The translations under genes were made by a program, and so were the position numbers. The notes below the pieces were generated by a model. It ran no database searches and had not been told where the DNA came from. It saw only the letters and a list, made by a program, of their open reading frames with translations. Source: Caenorhabditis remanei (taxonomy: Eukaryota; Nematoda; Chromadorea; Rhabditida; Rhabditidae). From it: a DNA stretch of 64,000 bases. The stretch covers positions 23,762 to 87,761 of the forward strand of contig NW_026526041.1 of NCBI RefSeq assembly GCF_010183535.1, given 5' to 3'. Shown piece after piece: positions 29,651-43,717 of this stretch. How positions within the stretch are numbered: position 1 is the first letter of the stretch; the number at the start of each line of letters is the position of its first letter.

Positions 29651-30297
29651 TGACTCCATACGGTTTTGCCCACAAAACTAGAGTCATTAAATGCTTCTAC
29701 TATTTCCGGTTTACTATATTTCCCATTTTACCGTGTTAAATTACGCTAAAACTGCTCATAAAGCAAACCACACTCACAATAATTATATTTGAATGCCCGC
29801 GCTAATGTGCGGGCACCCACGCAGCGAGGGGCACCCACGCAGTCGACTATATAAGGCGACCGCGCGCCCTCACTTGCTCAGTTTCCAATACCACTTGGTA
29901 ATTCACTATAATTATTCTCTTGTTACGCGGTGTCCCGTGTCAGTATCAATTCTGACCAGCGCCCGCTCCGCAATAATCACTGACCGCTCTTCGAAGCCGT
30001 ATTCACGGATAGAAGGTAAGACTGAGTGCCAAATAGTGTGCAAATTGCTCCTAAATTATCTTCCCCTCATAAGGGTTTTTCGTATGATTTTTCTCCCTAC
30101 AAAATGGGTTTTAATCAATTTTCTCCCATAAATTTCCATCCCTTATTTCCTTTCAATAAATTGGGATTCGGTTTAAACTGTGTACTGTTATCTGCTTGCA
30201 CCGCTTATCACCTAGTTGACTCACACACACAGACATTACACTTAATTCCCCGGACATGGGTGGGTCCGCCGACGCCCACTAGACCCACACGTCCACA
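29597..30297 (+). repeat. 3' LTR of BEL element 1
   Basis: Matches 14843-15543 with no difference noticed, from TGTTGTCAA to GTCCACA. The bases just upstream are C-rich (CGCGCCCCTCCCCCCCGGAG, 29577-29596) rather than the usual polypurine tract. The pol stop codon lies 52-54 nt inside it. Confidence 0.95.
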
Positions 30298-30302
30298 GAA
30301 GA
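30298..30302 (+). other. Target-site duplication, right copy (GAAGA)
   Basis: Repeats 14838-14842; the satellite unit resumes immediately as GAAGATATGAAAAACG. Confidence 0.92.
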
Positions 30303-33300
30303 TATGAAAAACGATCACTGATCGTTTTTGAGATTCTGCAGAAGAAATGAAAAACGATCACTGATCGTTTTTGAGATTCTGCAGAAGAAATGAAAAACGA
30401 TCACTGATCGTTTTTGAGATTCTGCAGAAGAAATGAAAAACGGTCACTGATCGTTTTTGAGATTCTGCAGAAGAAATGAAAAACGATCACTGATCGTTTT
30501 TGAGATTCTGCAGAAGAAATGAAAAACGGTCACTGATCGTTTTTGAGATTCTGCAGAAGAAATGAAAAACGATCACTGATCGTTTTTGAGATTCCAACGT
30601 GGAATCACTGATCGTTTTTGAGATTCTGCAGAAGAAATGAAAAACGATCACTGATCGTTTTTGAGATTCTGCAAAAGAAATGAAAAACGATCACTGATCG
30701 TTTTTGAGATTCTGCAGAAGAAATGAAAAACGATCACTGATCGTTTTTGAGATTCTGCAGAAGAAATGAAAAACGGTCACTGATCGTTTTTGAGATTCTG
30801 CAGAAGAAATGAAAAACGATCACTGATCGTTTTTGAGATTCCAACGTGGACATGAAAAACGATCACTGATCGTTTTTGAGATTCTGCAGAAGAAATGAAA
30901 AACGGTCACTGATCGTTTTTGAGATTCTGCAGAAGAAATGAAAAACGATCACTGATCGTTTTTGAGATTCTGCAGAAGAAATGAAAAACGATCACTGATC
31001 GTTTTTGAGATTCCAACGTGGACATGAAAAACGATCACTGATCGTTTTTGAGATTCTGCAGAAGAAATGAAAAACGATCACTGATCGTTTTTGAGATTCC
31101 AACGTGGAATCACTGATCGTTTTTGAGATTCCAACGTGGAATCACTGATCGTTTTTGAGATTCCAACGTGGACATGAAAAACGATCACTGATCGTTTTTG
31201 AGATTCTGCAGAAGAAATGAAAAACGATCACTGATCGTTTTTGAGATTCTGCAGAAGAAATGAAAAACGATCACTGATCGTTTTTGAGATTCCAACGTGG
31301 AATCACTGATCGTTTTTGAGATTCTGCAAAAGAAATGAAAAACGATCACTGATCGTTTTTGAGATTCTGCAGAAGAAATGAAAAACGATCACTGATCGTT
31401 TTTGAGATTCTGCAGAAGAAATGAAAAACGATCACTGATCGTTTTTGAGATTCTGCAGAAGAAATGAAAAACGATCACTGATCGTTTTTGAGATTCTGCA
31501 GAAGAAATGAAAAACGATCACTGATCGTTTTTGAGATTCTGCAGAAGAAATGAAAAACGATCACTGATCGTTTTTGAGATTCTGCAGAAGAAATGAAAAA
31601 CGATCACTGATCGTTTTTGAGATTCTGCAGAAGAAATGAAAAACGATCACTGATCGTTTTTGAGATTCTGCAGAAGAAATGAAAAACGATCACTGATCGT
31701 TTTTGAGATTCCAACGTGGAATCACTGATCGTTTTTGAGATTCTGCAAAAGAAATGAAAAACGATCACTGATCGTTTTTGAGATTCTGCAGAAGAAATGA
31801 AAAACGGTCACTGATCGTTTTTGAGATTCTGCAGAAGAAATGAAAAACGATCACTGATCGTTTTTGAAATTCTGCAGAAGAAATGAAAAACGATCACTGA
31901 TCGTTTTTGAGATTCCAACGTGGACATGAAAAACGATCACTGATAGTTTTTGAGATTCTGCAGAAGAAATGAAAAACGGTCACTGATCGTTTTTGAGATT
32001 CTGCAGAAGAAATGAAAAACGATCACTGATCGTTTTTGAGATTCCAACGTGGACATGAAAAACGATCACTGATCGTTTTTGAGATTCTGCAGAAGAAATG
32101 AAAAACGATCACTGATCGTTTTTGAGATTCCAACGTGGACATGAAAAACGATCACTGATCGTTTTTGAGATTCTGCAGAAGAAATGAAAAACGATCACTG
32201 ATCGTTTTTGAGATTCCAACGTGGACATGAAAAACGATCACTGATCGTTTTTGAGATTCTGCAGAAGAAATGAAAAACGATCACTGATCGTTTTTGAGAT
32301 TCTGCAGAAGAAATGAAAAACGGTCACTGATCGTTTTTGAGATTCTGCAGAAGAAATGAAAAACGGTCACTGATCGTTTTTGAGATTCAGCAGAAGAAAT
32401 GAAAAACGATCACTGATCGTTTTTGAGATTCTGCAGAAGAAATGAAAAACGATCACTGATCGTTTTTGAAATTCTGCAGAAGAAATGAAAAACGATCACT
32501 GATCGTTTTTGAGATTCCAACGTGGACATGAAAAACGATCACTGATAGTTTTTGAGATTCTGCAGAAGAAATGAAAAACGGTCACTGATCGTTTTTGAGA
32601 TTCTGCAGAAGAAATGAAAAACGATTACTGATCGTTTTTGAGATTCTGCAGAAGAAATGAAAAACGATCACTGATCGTTTTTGAGATTCCAACGTGGACA
32701 TGAAAAACGATCACTGATCGTTTTTGAGATTCTGCAGAAGAAATGAAAAACGATCACTGATCGTTTTTGAGATTCCAACGTGGACATGAAAAACGATCAC
32801 TGATCGTTTTTGAGATTCTGCAGAAGAAATGAAAAACGATCACTGATCGTTTTTGAGATTCCAACGTGGACATGAAAAACGATCACTGATCGTTTTTGAG
32901 ATTCTGCAGAAGAAATGAAAAACGATCACTGATCGTTTTTGAGATTCTGCAGAAGAAATGAAAAACGGTCACTGATCGTTTTTGAGATTCTGCAGAAGAA
33001 ATGAAAAACGATCACTGATCGTTTTTGAGATTCTGCAGAAGAAATGAAAAACGATCACTGATCGTTTTTGAGATTCCAACGTGGACATGAAAAACGATCA
33101 CTGATCGTTTTTGAGATTCTGCAGAAGAAATGAAAAACGATCACTGATCGTTTTTGAGATTCTGCAGAAGAAATGAAAAACGGTCACTGATCGTTTTTGA
33201 GATTCTGCAGAAGAAATGAAAAACGGTCACTGATCGTTTTTGAGATTCTGCAGAAGAAATGAAAAACGATCACTGATCGTTTTTGAGATTCCAACGTGGA

Positions 33301-36300
33301 CATGAAAAACGATCACTGATCGTTTTTGAGATTCTGCAGAAGAAATGAAAAACGATCACTGATCGTTTTTGAGATTCTGCAGAAGAAATGAAAAACGGTC
33401 ACTGATCGTTTTTGAGATTCTGCAGAAGAAATGAAAAACGATCACTGATCGTTTTTGAGATTCCAACGTGGACATGAAAAACGATCACTGATCGTTTTTG
33501 AGATTCTGCAGAAGAAATGAAAAACGATCACTGATCGTTTTTGAGATTCCAACGTGGACATGAAAAACGATCACTGATCGTTTTTGAGATTCTGCAGAAG
33601 ATATGAAAAACGATCACTGATCGTTTTTGAGATTCTGCAGAAGAAATGAAAAACGATCACTGATCGTTTTTGAGATTCTGCAGAAGAAATGAAAAACGGT
33701 CACTGATCGTTTTTGAGATTCTGCAGAAGAAATGAAAAACGATCACTGATCGTTTTTGAGATTCTGCAGAAGAAATGAAAAACGATCACTGATCGTTTTT
33801 GAGATTCTGCAGAAGAAATGAAAAACGGTCACTGATCGTTTTTGAGATTCTGCAGAAGAAATGAAAAACGATCACTGATCGTTTTTGAGATTCCAACGTG
33901 GACATGAAAAACGATCACTGATCGTTTTTGAGATTCTGCAGAAGAAATGAAAAACGATCACTGATCGTTTTTGAGATTCTGCAGAAGAAATGAAAAACGG
34001 TCACTGATCGTTTTTGAGATTCCAACGTGGACATGAAAAACGATCACTGATCGTTTTTGAGATTCTGCAGAAGAAATGAAAACGATCACTGATCGTTTTT
34101 GAGATTCTGCAGAAGAAATGAAAAACGGTCACTGATCGTTTTTGAGATTCTGCAGAAGAAATGAAAAACGATCACTGATCGTTTTTGAGATTCTGCAGAA
34201 GAAATGAAAAACGGTCACTGATCGTTTTTGAGATTCTGCAGAAGAAATGAAAAACGATCACTGATCGTTTTTGAGATTCCAACGTGGACATGAAAAACGA
34301 TCACTGATCGTTTTTGAGATTCTGCAGAAGAAATGAAAAACGGTCACTGATCGTTTTTGAGATTCTGCAGAAGAAATGAAAAACGATCACTGATCGTTTT
34401 TGAGATTCCAACGTGGACATGAAAAACGATCACTGATCGTTTTTGAGATTCTGCAGAAGAAATGAAAAACGATCACTGATCGTTTTGAGATTCTGCAGAA
34501 GAAATGAAAAACGGTCACTGATCGTTTTTGAGATTCTGCAGAAGAAATGAAAAACGATCACTGATCGTTTTTGAGATTCCAACGTGGACATGAAAAACGA
34601 TCACTGATCGTTTTTGAGATTCTGCAGAAGAAATGAAAAACGATCACTGATCGTTTTTGAGATTCTGCAGAAGAAATGAAAAACGGTCACTGATCGTTTT
34701 TGAGATTCTGCAGAAGAAATGAAAAACGATCACTGATCGTTTTTGAGATTCTGCAGAAGAAATGAAAAACGACCACTGATCGTTTTTGAGATTCCAACGT
34801 GGACATGAAAAACGATCACTGATCGTTTTTGAGATTCTGCAGAAGAAATGAAAAACGGTCACTGATCGTTTTTGAGATTCTGCAGAAGAAATGAAAAACG
34901 ATCACTGATCGTTTTTGAGATTCCAACGTGGACATGAAAAACGATCACTGATCGTTTTTGAGATTCTGCAGAAGAAATGAAAAACGGTCACTGATCGTTT
35001 TTGAGATTCTGCAGAAGAAATGAAAAACGATCACTGATCGTTTTTGAGATTCTGCAGAAGAAATGAAAAACGATCACTGATCGTTTTTGAGATTCCAACG
35101 TGGACATGAAAAACGATCACTGATCGTTTTGAGATTCTGCAGAAGAAATGAAAAACGATCACTGATCGTTTTTGAGATTCCAACGTGGACATGAAAAACG
35201 ATCACTGATCGTTTTTGAGATTCTGCAGAAGAAATGAAAAACGATCACTGATCGTTTTTGAGATTCCAACGTGGACATGAAAAACGATCACTGATCGTTT
35301 TTGAGATTCTGCAGAAGAAATGAAAAACGATCACTGATCGTTTTTGAGATTCTGCAGAAGAAATGAAAAACGGTCACTGATCGTTTTTGAGATTCTGCAG
35401 AAGAAATGAAAAACGATCACTGATCGTTTTTGAGATTCTGCAGAAGAAATGAAAAAACGGTCACTGATCGTTTTGAGATTCTGCAGAAGAAATGAAAAAC
35501 GATCACTGATCGTTTTTGAGATTCTGCAGAAGAATGAAAAACGGTCACTGATCATTTTGAGATTCTGCAGAAGAAATGAAAACGATCACTGATCGTTTTT
35601 GAGATTCTGCAGAAGAAATGAAAAACGGTCACTGATCGTTTTTGAGATTCTGCAGAGAAATGAAAAACGATCACTGATCGTTTTTGAGATCTGCAGAAGA
35701 AATGAAAACGGTCACTGATCGTTTTGAGATTCTGCAGAAGAAATGAAAACGATCACTGATCGTTTTTGAGATTCTGCAGAAGAAATGAAAAACGATCACT
35801 GATCGTTTTGAGATTCTGCAGAAGAAATGAAAAACGATCACTGATCGTTTTTGAGATTCTGCAGAAGAATGAAAAACGATCACTGATCGTTTTTGAGATT
35901 CCAACGTGGACATGAAAAACGATCACTGATCGTTTTTGAGATTCTGCAGAAGAAATGAAAAACGATCACTGATCGTTTTTGAGATTCCAACGTGGACATG
36001 AAAAAACGATCACTGATCGTTTTTGAGATTCTGCAGAAGAAATGAAAAACGATCACTGATCGTTTTGAGATTCCAACGTGGACATGAAAAAACGATCACT
36101 GATCGTTTTTGAGATTCTGCAGAAGAAATGAAAAACGATCACTGATCGTTTTGAGATTCTGCAGAAGAAATGAAAACGGTCACTGATCGTTTTGAGATTC
36201 TGCAGAAGAAATGAAAAACGATCACTGATCGTTTTTGAGATTCTGCAGAAGAAATGAAAAACGGTCACTGATCGTTTTTGAGATTCTGCAGAAGAAATGA

Positions 36301-39300
36301 AAAACGATCACTGATCGTTTTTGAGATTCTGCAGAAGAAATGAAAAACGGTCACTGATCGTTTTGAGATTCTGCAGAAGAAATGAAAAACGATCACTGAT
36401 CGTTTTGAGATTCTGCAGAAGAAATGAAAAAACGGTCACTGATCGTTTTTGAGATTCTGCAGAAGAAATGAAAACGGTCACTGATCGTTTTTGAGATTCT
36501 GCAGAAGAATGAAAAACGATCACTGATCGTTTTTGAGATTCTGCAGAAGAAATGAAAACGATCACTGATCGTTTTTGAGATTCTGCAGAAGAAATGAAAA
36601 ACGATCACTGATCGTTTTTGAGATTCTGCAGAAGAAATGAAAACGATCACTGATCGTTTTTGAGATTCTGCAGAAGAATGAAAAACGATCACTGATCGTT
36701 TTTGAGATTCTGCAGAAGAAATGAAAAACGATCACTGATCGTTTTTGAGATTCTGCAGAAGAAATGAAAAACGGTCACTGATCGTTTTGAGATTCTGCAG
36801 AAGAAATGAAAAACGATCACTGATCGTTTTGAAATTCTGCAGAAGAAATGAAAAACGACCACTGATCGTTTTTGAGATTCCAACGTGGACATGAAAAACG
36901 ATCACTGATCGTTTTTGAGATTCTGCAGAAGAAATGAAAAACGATCACTGATCGTTTTTGAGATTCTGCAGAAGAAATGAAAAACGATCACTGATCGTTT
37001 TTGAGATTCTGCAGAAGAAATGAAAAACGATCACTGATCGTTTTTGAGATTCCAACGTGGACATGAAAAACGATCACTGATCGTTTTTGAGATTCTGCAG
37101 AAGAAATGAAAAACGGTCACTGATCGTTTTTGAGATTCTGCAGAAGAAATGAAAAACGATCACTGATCGTTTTTGAGATTCTGCAGAAGAAATGAAAAAC
37201 GATCACTGATCGTTTTGAGATTCTGCAGAAGAAATGAAAAACGATCACTGATCGTTTTTGAGATTCCAACGTGGAAATGAAAAACGATCACTGATCGTTT
37301 TTGAGATTCTGCAGAAGAAATGAAAAACGATCACTGATCGTTTTTGAGATTCTGCAGAAGAAATGAAAAACGATCACTGATCGTTTTTGAGATTCTGCAG
37401 AAGAAATGAAAAACGATCACTGATCGTTTTTGAGATTCTGCAGAAGAAATGAAAAACGATCACTGATCGTTTTTGAGATTCTGCAGAAGAAATGAAAAAC
37501 GATCACTGATCGTTTTTGAGATTCTGCAGAAGAAATGAAAAACGATCACTGATCGTTTTTGAGATTCTGCAGAAGAAATGAAAAACGATCACTGATCGTT
37601 TTTGAGATTCTGCAGAAGAAATGAAAAACGATCACTGATCGTTTTTGAGATTCTGCAGAAGAAATGAAAAACGATCACTGATCGTTTTTGAGATTCCAAC
37701 GTGGACATGAAAAACGATCACTGATCGTTTTTGAGATTCTGCAGAAGAAATGAAAAACGATCACTGATCGTTTTTGAGATTCTGCAGAAGAAATGAAAAA
37801 CGATCACTGATCGTTTTTGAGATTCCAACGTGGACATGAAAAACGATCACTGATCGTTTTTGAGATTCTGCAGAAGAAATGAAAAACGATCACTGATCGT
37901 TTTTGAGATTCTGCAGAAGAAATGAAAAACGATCACTGATCGTTTTGAGATTCTGCAGAAGAAATGAAAACGATCACTGATCGTTTTTGAGATTCTGCAG
38001 AAGAAATGAAAAAACGATCACTGATCGTTTTTGAGATTCTGCAGAAGAAATGAAAAACGATCACTGATCGTTTTTGAGATTCTGCAGAAGAAATGAAAAA
38101 CGATCACTGATCGTTTTGAGATTCTGCAAGAAGAAATGAAAAACGATCACTGATCGTTTTTGAGAATTCTGCAGAAGAAATGAAAAACGATCACTGATCG
38201 TTTTGAGATTCTGCAGAAGAAGAATGAAAAACGATCACTGATCGTTTTTGAGATTCTGCAGAAGAAATGAAAAACGATCACTGATCGTTTTGAGATTCTG
38301 CAGAAGAAATGAAAAACGATCACTGATCGTTTTTGAGATTCTGCAGAAGAAATGAAAAAACGATCACTGATCGTTTTTGAGATTCTGCAGAAGAAATGAA
38401 AAACGATCACTGATCGTTTTTGAGATTCTGCAGAAGAAATGAAAAACGACCACTGATCGTTTTGAGATTCTGCAGAAGAAATTGAAAACGAGTCACTGAT
38501 CGTTTTTGAGATTCTGCAGTAAGAAACTGAAAAACGATCACTGATCGTTTTTGAGATTCCAACGTGGACATGAAAAACGATCACTGATCGTTTTTGAGAT
38601 TCTGCAGAAGAAATGAAAAACGATCACTGATCGTTTTTGAGATTCTGCAGAAGAAATGAAAAACGATCACTGATCGTTTTTGAGATTCCAACGTGGACAT
38701 GAAAAACGATCACTGATCGTTTTTGAGATTCTGCAGAAGAAATGAAAAACGATCACTGATCGTTTTTGAGATTCTGCAGAAGAAATGAAAAACGATCACT
38801 GATCGTTTTTGAGATTCTGCAGATTCTGCAGAAGAAATGAAAAACGATCACTGATCGTTTTTGAGATTCCAACGTGGACATGAAAAACGATCACTGATCG
38901 TTTTTGAGATTCTGCAGAAGAAATGAAAAACGATCACTGATCGTTTTTGAGATTCTGCAGAAGAAATGAAAAACGGTCACTGATCGTTTTTGAGATTCTG
39001 CAGAAGAAATGAAAAACGATCACTGATCGTTTTTGAGATTCTGCAGAAGAAATGAAAAACGATCACTGATCGTTTTTGAGATTCTGCAGAAGAAATGAAA
39101 AACGATCACTGATCGTTTTTGAGATTCTGCAGAAGAAATGAAAAACGGTCACTGATCGTTTTTGAGATTCTGCAGAAGAAATGAAAAACGGTCACTGATC
39201 GTTTTGAGATTCTGCAGAAGAAATGAAAAACGATCACTGATCGTTTTTGAGATTCCAACGTGGACATGAAAAACGATCACTGATCGTTTTTGAGATTCTG

Positions 39301-42105
39301 CAGAAGAAATGAAAAACGATCACTGATCGTTTTTGAGATTCTGCAGAAGAAATGAAAAACGATCACTGATCGTTTTTGAGATTCTGCAGAAGAAATGAAA
39401 AACGATCACTGATCGTTTTTGAGATTCTGCAGAAGAAATGAAAAACGATCACTGATCGTTTTTGAGATTCTGCAGAAGAAATGAAAAACGATCACTGATC
39501 GTTTTTGAGATTCCAACGTGGACATGAAAAACGATCACTGATCGTTTTTGAGATTCTGCAGAAGAAATGAAAAACGATCACTGATCGTTTTTGAGATTCC
39601 AACGTGGACATGAAAAACGATCACTGATCGTTTTTGAGATTCTGCAGAAGAAATGAAAAACGATCACTGATCGTTTTTGAGATTCTGCAGAAGAAATGAA
39701 AAACGGTCACTGATCGTTTTTGAGATTCTGCAGAAGAAATGAAAAACGGTCACTGATCGTTTTTGAGATTCTGCAGAAGAAAGGAAAAACGATCACTGAT
39801 CGTTTTTGAGATTCCAACGTGGAATCACTGATCGTTTTTGAGATTCTGCAGAAGAAATGAAAAACGATCACTGATCGTTTTTGAGATTCTGCAGAAGAAA
39901 TGAAAAACGATCACTGATCGTTTTTGAGATTCTGCAGAAGAAAGGAAAAACGATCACTGATCGTTTTTGAGATTCTGCAGAAGAAATGAAAAACGATCAC
40001 TGATCGTTTTTGAGATTCTGCAGAAGAAATGAAAAACGATCACTGATCGTTTTTGAGAGTCTGCAGAAGAAATGAAAAACGATTCACTGATCGTTTTTGA
40101 GATTCTGCAGAAGAAATGAAAACGATCACTGATCGTTTTTGAGATTCCAACGTGGACATGAAAAACGATCACTGATCGTTTTTGAGATTCCAACGTGGAA
40201 TCACTGATCGTTTTTTGAGATTCTGCAAAAGAATGAAAACGATCACTGATCGTTTTTGAGATTCTTGCCAAAAGAAATGAAAAACGATCACGATCGTTTT
40301 TTGAGATTCTGCAGAAGGAAATGAAAAACGATCACTGATCGTTTTTGAGATTCTGGGCAAGAAGAAATGAAAAACGATCACTGATCGTTTTTTGAGATTC
40401 CTGCAGAAAGACATGAAAAACGGTCACATGATCGTGTGTTTGAGATTCTGCAAAAGAAATGTAAAAACGATCACTGATCGTTTTTGAGATCTCGGCAGAA
40501 GAAATGAAAAAACGATCACTGATCGTTTTTGAGATTCTGCAAGGAAGAAATGAAAAACGGTCACTGAATCGTTTTTGAGATTCTGCAGAAGAAATGAAAA
40601 CGATCACTGATCGTTTTTGAGATTCTGCAGAAGAAATGAAAAACGATCACTGATCGTTTTTGAGATTCTGCAGAAGAAATGAAAAACGATCACTGATCGT
40701 TTTTGAGATTCCAACGTGGACATGAAAAACGATCACTGATCGTTTTTGAGATTCTGCAGAAGAAATGAAAAACGATCACTGATCGTTTTTGAGATCCAAC
40801 GTGGACATGAAAACGATCACTGATCGTTTTTGAGATTCTGCAGAAGAAATGAAAAACGATCACTGATCGTTTTTGAGATTCTGCAGAAGAAAAAAACGAT
40901 CACTGATCGTTTTCGAGATTCTGCAGAAGAAATGAAAAACGATCACTGATCGTTTTTGAGATTCTGCAGAAGAAATGAAAAACGATCACTGATCGTTTTT
41001 GAGATTCCAACGTGGACATGAAAAACGATCACTGATCGTTTTTGAGATTCTGCAGAAGAATGAAAAACGATCACTGATCGTTTTTGAGATTCTGCAGAAG
41101 AAATGAAAAACGATCACTGATCGTTTTTGAGATTCTGCAGAAGAAATGAAAAACGATCACTGATCGTTTTTGAGATTCTGCAGAAGAAATGAAAAACGAT
41201 CACTGATCGTTTTTGAGATTCTGCAGAAGAAATGAAAAACGATCACTGATCGTTTTTGAGATTCTGCAGAAGAAATGAAAAACGGTCACTGATCGTTTTT
41301 GAGATTCTGCAGAAGAAATGAAAAACGATCACTGATCGTTTTTGAGATTCTGCAGAAGAAATGAAAAACGATCACTGATCGTTTTTGAGATTCTGCAGAA
41401 GAAATGAAAAACGATCACTGATCGTTTTTGAGATTCTGCAGAAGAAATGAAAAACGATCACTGATCGTTTTTGAGATTCTGCAGAAGAAATGAAAAACGA
41501 TCACTGATCGTTTTGAGATTCTGCAGAAAATGAAAACGATCACTGATCGTTTTTGAGATTCTGCAGAAGAAATGAAAAACGATCACTGATCGTTTTTGAG
41601 ATTCTGCAGAAGAAATGAAAAACGATCACTGATCGTTTTTGAGATTCTGCAGAAGAAATGAAGAACGATCACTGATCGTTTTTGAGATTCTGCAGAAGAA
41701 ATGAAAAACGATCACTGATCGTTTTTGAGATTCTGCAGAAGAAATGAAGAACGATCACTGATCGTTTTTGAGATTCTGCAGAAGAAATGAAAACGATCAC
41801 TGATCGTTTTTGAGATTCTGCAGAAGAAATGAAAAACGATCACTGATCGTTTTTGAGATTCTGCAGAAGAAATGAAAAACGATCACTGATCGTTTTTGAG
41901 ATTCTGCAGAAGAAATGAAAACGATCACTGATCGTTTTTGAGATTCTGCAGAAGAAATGAAAACGATCACTGATCGTTTTTGAGATTCTGCAGAAGAAAT
42001 GAAAAACGATCACTGATCGTTTTTGAGATTCTGCAGAAGAAATGAAAACGATCACTGATCGTTTTTGAGATTCCAACGTGGACATGAAAAACGATCACTG
42101 ATCGT
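30303..42105 (-). repeat. 43-bp palindromic satellite array, reverse orientation, continued
   Basis: Continuation of the array interrupted by BEL element 1, with the same unit types and orientation as 8001-14842. The doublet of short type B units near 31102 matches those near 9391 and 11454. From about 35,450 onward, single-base indels in A and T runs become frequent and a few units are badly garbled (40,260-40,560), which suggests unpolished long-read consensus rather than real divergence. It ends at the assembly gap. Confidence 0.97.
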
Positions 42106-42205
42106 NNNNNNNNNNNNNNNNNNNNNNNNNNNNNNNNNNNNNNNNNNNNNNNNNNNNNNNNNNNNNNNNNNNNNNNNNNNNNNNNNNNNNNNNNNNNNNN
42201 NNNNN
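42106..42205. other. Assembly gap (100 N)
   Basis: Exactly 100 N, the usual placeholder for unknown size. The left flank is 43-bp satellite; the right flank is the interior of BEL element 2, so at least the 5' LTR and genes 1 and 2 of element 2 (about 4.9 kb) are missing or elsewhere. Confidence 0.99.
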
Positions 42206-43714
42206 CAAACTTCCTGAAAGTCCCTGCCCACCACATGCCTGGATACGAGCATAAGACCTACGGGCAGCACAATCCAGCTAAAACACATGCTGGTTATAAG
42301 CATAAGACCTACGGGCAGCTAACCCAGCGAACACAAAACGGATGATGCGCTCAGCAGAAGACCGCTTCGGCAGCTAGCCCATCCACAATTACAACGATGA
42401 CGTGCCAAGCAGAAGACCGCTCCGGCAGCTGGCCCATCTACACATTCCATGGGAGCTCAAACGAGCTACAATCCCACCAAAACACGCACAAAGTGCACAC
42501 TATAGAATGTAGGTGAATACATCGCCAAACTTCTGATGGGTAAGAATCCAGATACGTCCGCTTCAGTCCATCGAAGTACGTCAGAGATAACTCCACAGAA
42601 CGACACGGAACTCTTGATGGGCAAGAATCCAGATACGTCCGCTTCAATCGAAGCACGTCAGAGATAACTCCACAGGAGATTCCATACTCGGAAAACAGAG
42701 ATAGCGATTAATCCAAAATCCGCTCTGCTCCAAAACAACAAACATTATAGTCAAAGTGCAGTCAGATGACCAAAGCTCATTTTTAAGCAAAAGTCCACTC
42801 ACTTAATGACACTCATAAGACGTAAAATCACCACAAGATCACATGCGAAAGTCAGGAAGCTTGTCCAGGAGAATCCCAGACAAAGCTTTCCAACTTAGCA
42901 TCACACGGGTGACACGTCACAAAATTGCGAGGTTGAGCCAGCTTGATCACACTAATCCTGATCAAAGTCTGGCCACTGAGCAAAACTCCGCGGCTAAGTG
43001 CCCGTACACCTACATTTGTTCCTAGATTCATCTAGAATCGGAATCTTATACCCCGTTACGTACGGAAGAACCAAGAGACATCACGTATCGTGGTCGATAT
43101 AATTGTTGAGGACAATGACAGGCTCGAAGGAGCTCGCCCCTCACAAGACCCGGACTAACGACTGCTCATTCCCTATACCACGAGCTTATGAAGCTAAAGA
43201 ATACGGCTCTAAAGTGGCAGCTAGAGATAAAGCCCGCTGAAAGTTAGCTCGTGCCGGACGGCCATCTGGTACATAGCGGACCCTCAGCAGTCGGAAGCCG
43301 GTATCGATACTTCAACGTCTTCACTTTCAGCTGGCTGCTGAAAAATAAGACAATCCACGCAAAAAGGTCATCGATCTGTGCATTGAGGCAATCATAAAAG
43401 CCATAAACGATCCACGGTGTACCAAAAGTTCTCTCCACTCGAAACGCATAATATTCCTTAGAGATATTTCGTTACGTGGAAAACTTTATTGCCAAAACAT
43501 ATAAACGTGAAATCATAGCACGTATATACAGTAACACGGTGACACGTACACGAGGTTATATAAGCTGCCAAATAGTCGAACAAATCAGTTATTGCAAAAC
43601 ATATTGCACCTGATCACCGCAAGCAAGCTAAAACCACTCCAGTACGTGTCCACCACCATAACAGTCACCATAAAAGCTAAGTCAAAATACAGATAACCAA
43701 TATTTCTGTTACAG
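42206..43714 (+). ncRNA. Hairpin-rich noncoding region of element 2, ending in gene 3 acceptor
   Basis: Counterpart of 19788-21230. Hairpins H4-H7 are kept at about 42238-42436; H4 has an extra C in its left arm and a C-to-T change in its apex (CCYACGG retained). The tandem pair and both long hairpins are also present. It ends with TTTCTGTTACAG at 43714, three bases before the gene 3 ATG. Confidence 0.55.
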
Positions 43715-43717
43715 ACG

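Larger units (their letters stand above)
14843..30297 (+). mobile_element. BEL/Pao LTR retrotransposon, element 1 (complete, 15.45 kb)
   Basis: Bounded by 701-bp direct LTRs in which I see no difference, and by a GAAGA duplication, so it is a recent insertion into the 43-bp satellite. Internal order: PBS, leader hairpins, spliced gene 1, spliced gene 2, hairpin-rich noncoding region, gene 3 remnant, gag, pol. Gag and pol are open. Relative to element 2 it lacks about 1.8 kb and about 0.9 kb of gene 3 and one exactly excised intron. BEL/Pao assignment rests on the pol domains. The three upstream spliced genes are not a standard part of the family as I know it. Confidence 0.95.

Noticed and set aside
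41967..42303. Frames crossing the N gap
   Set aside because: They contain unknown residues across a gap of unknown size.
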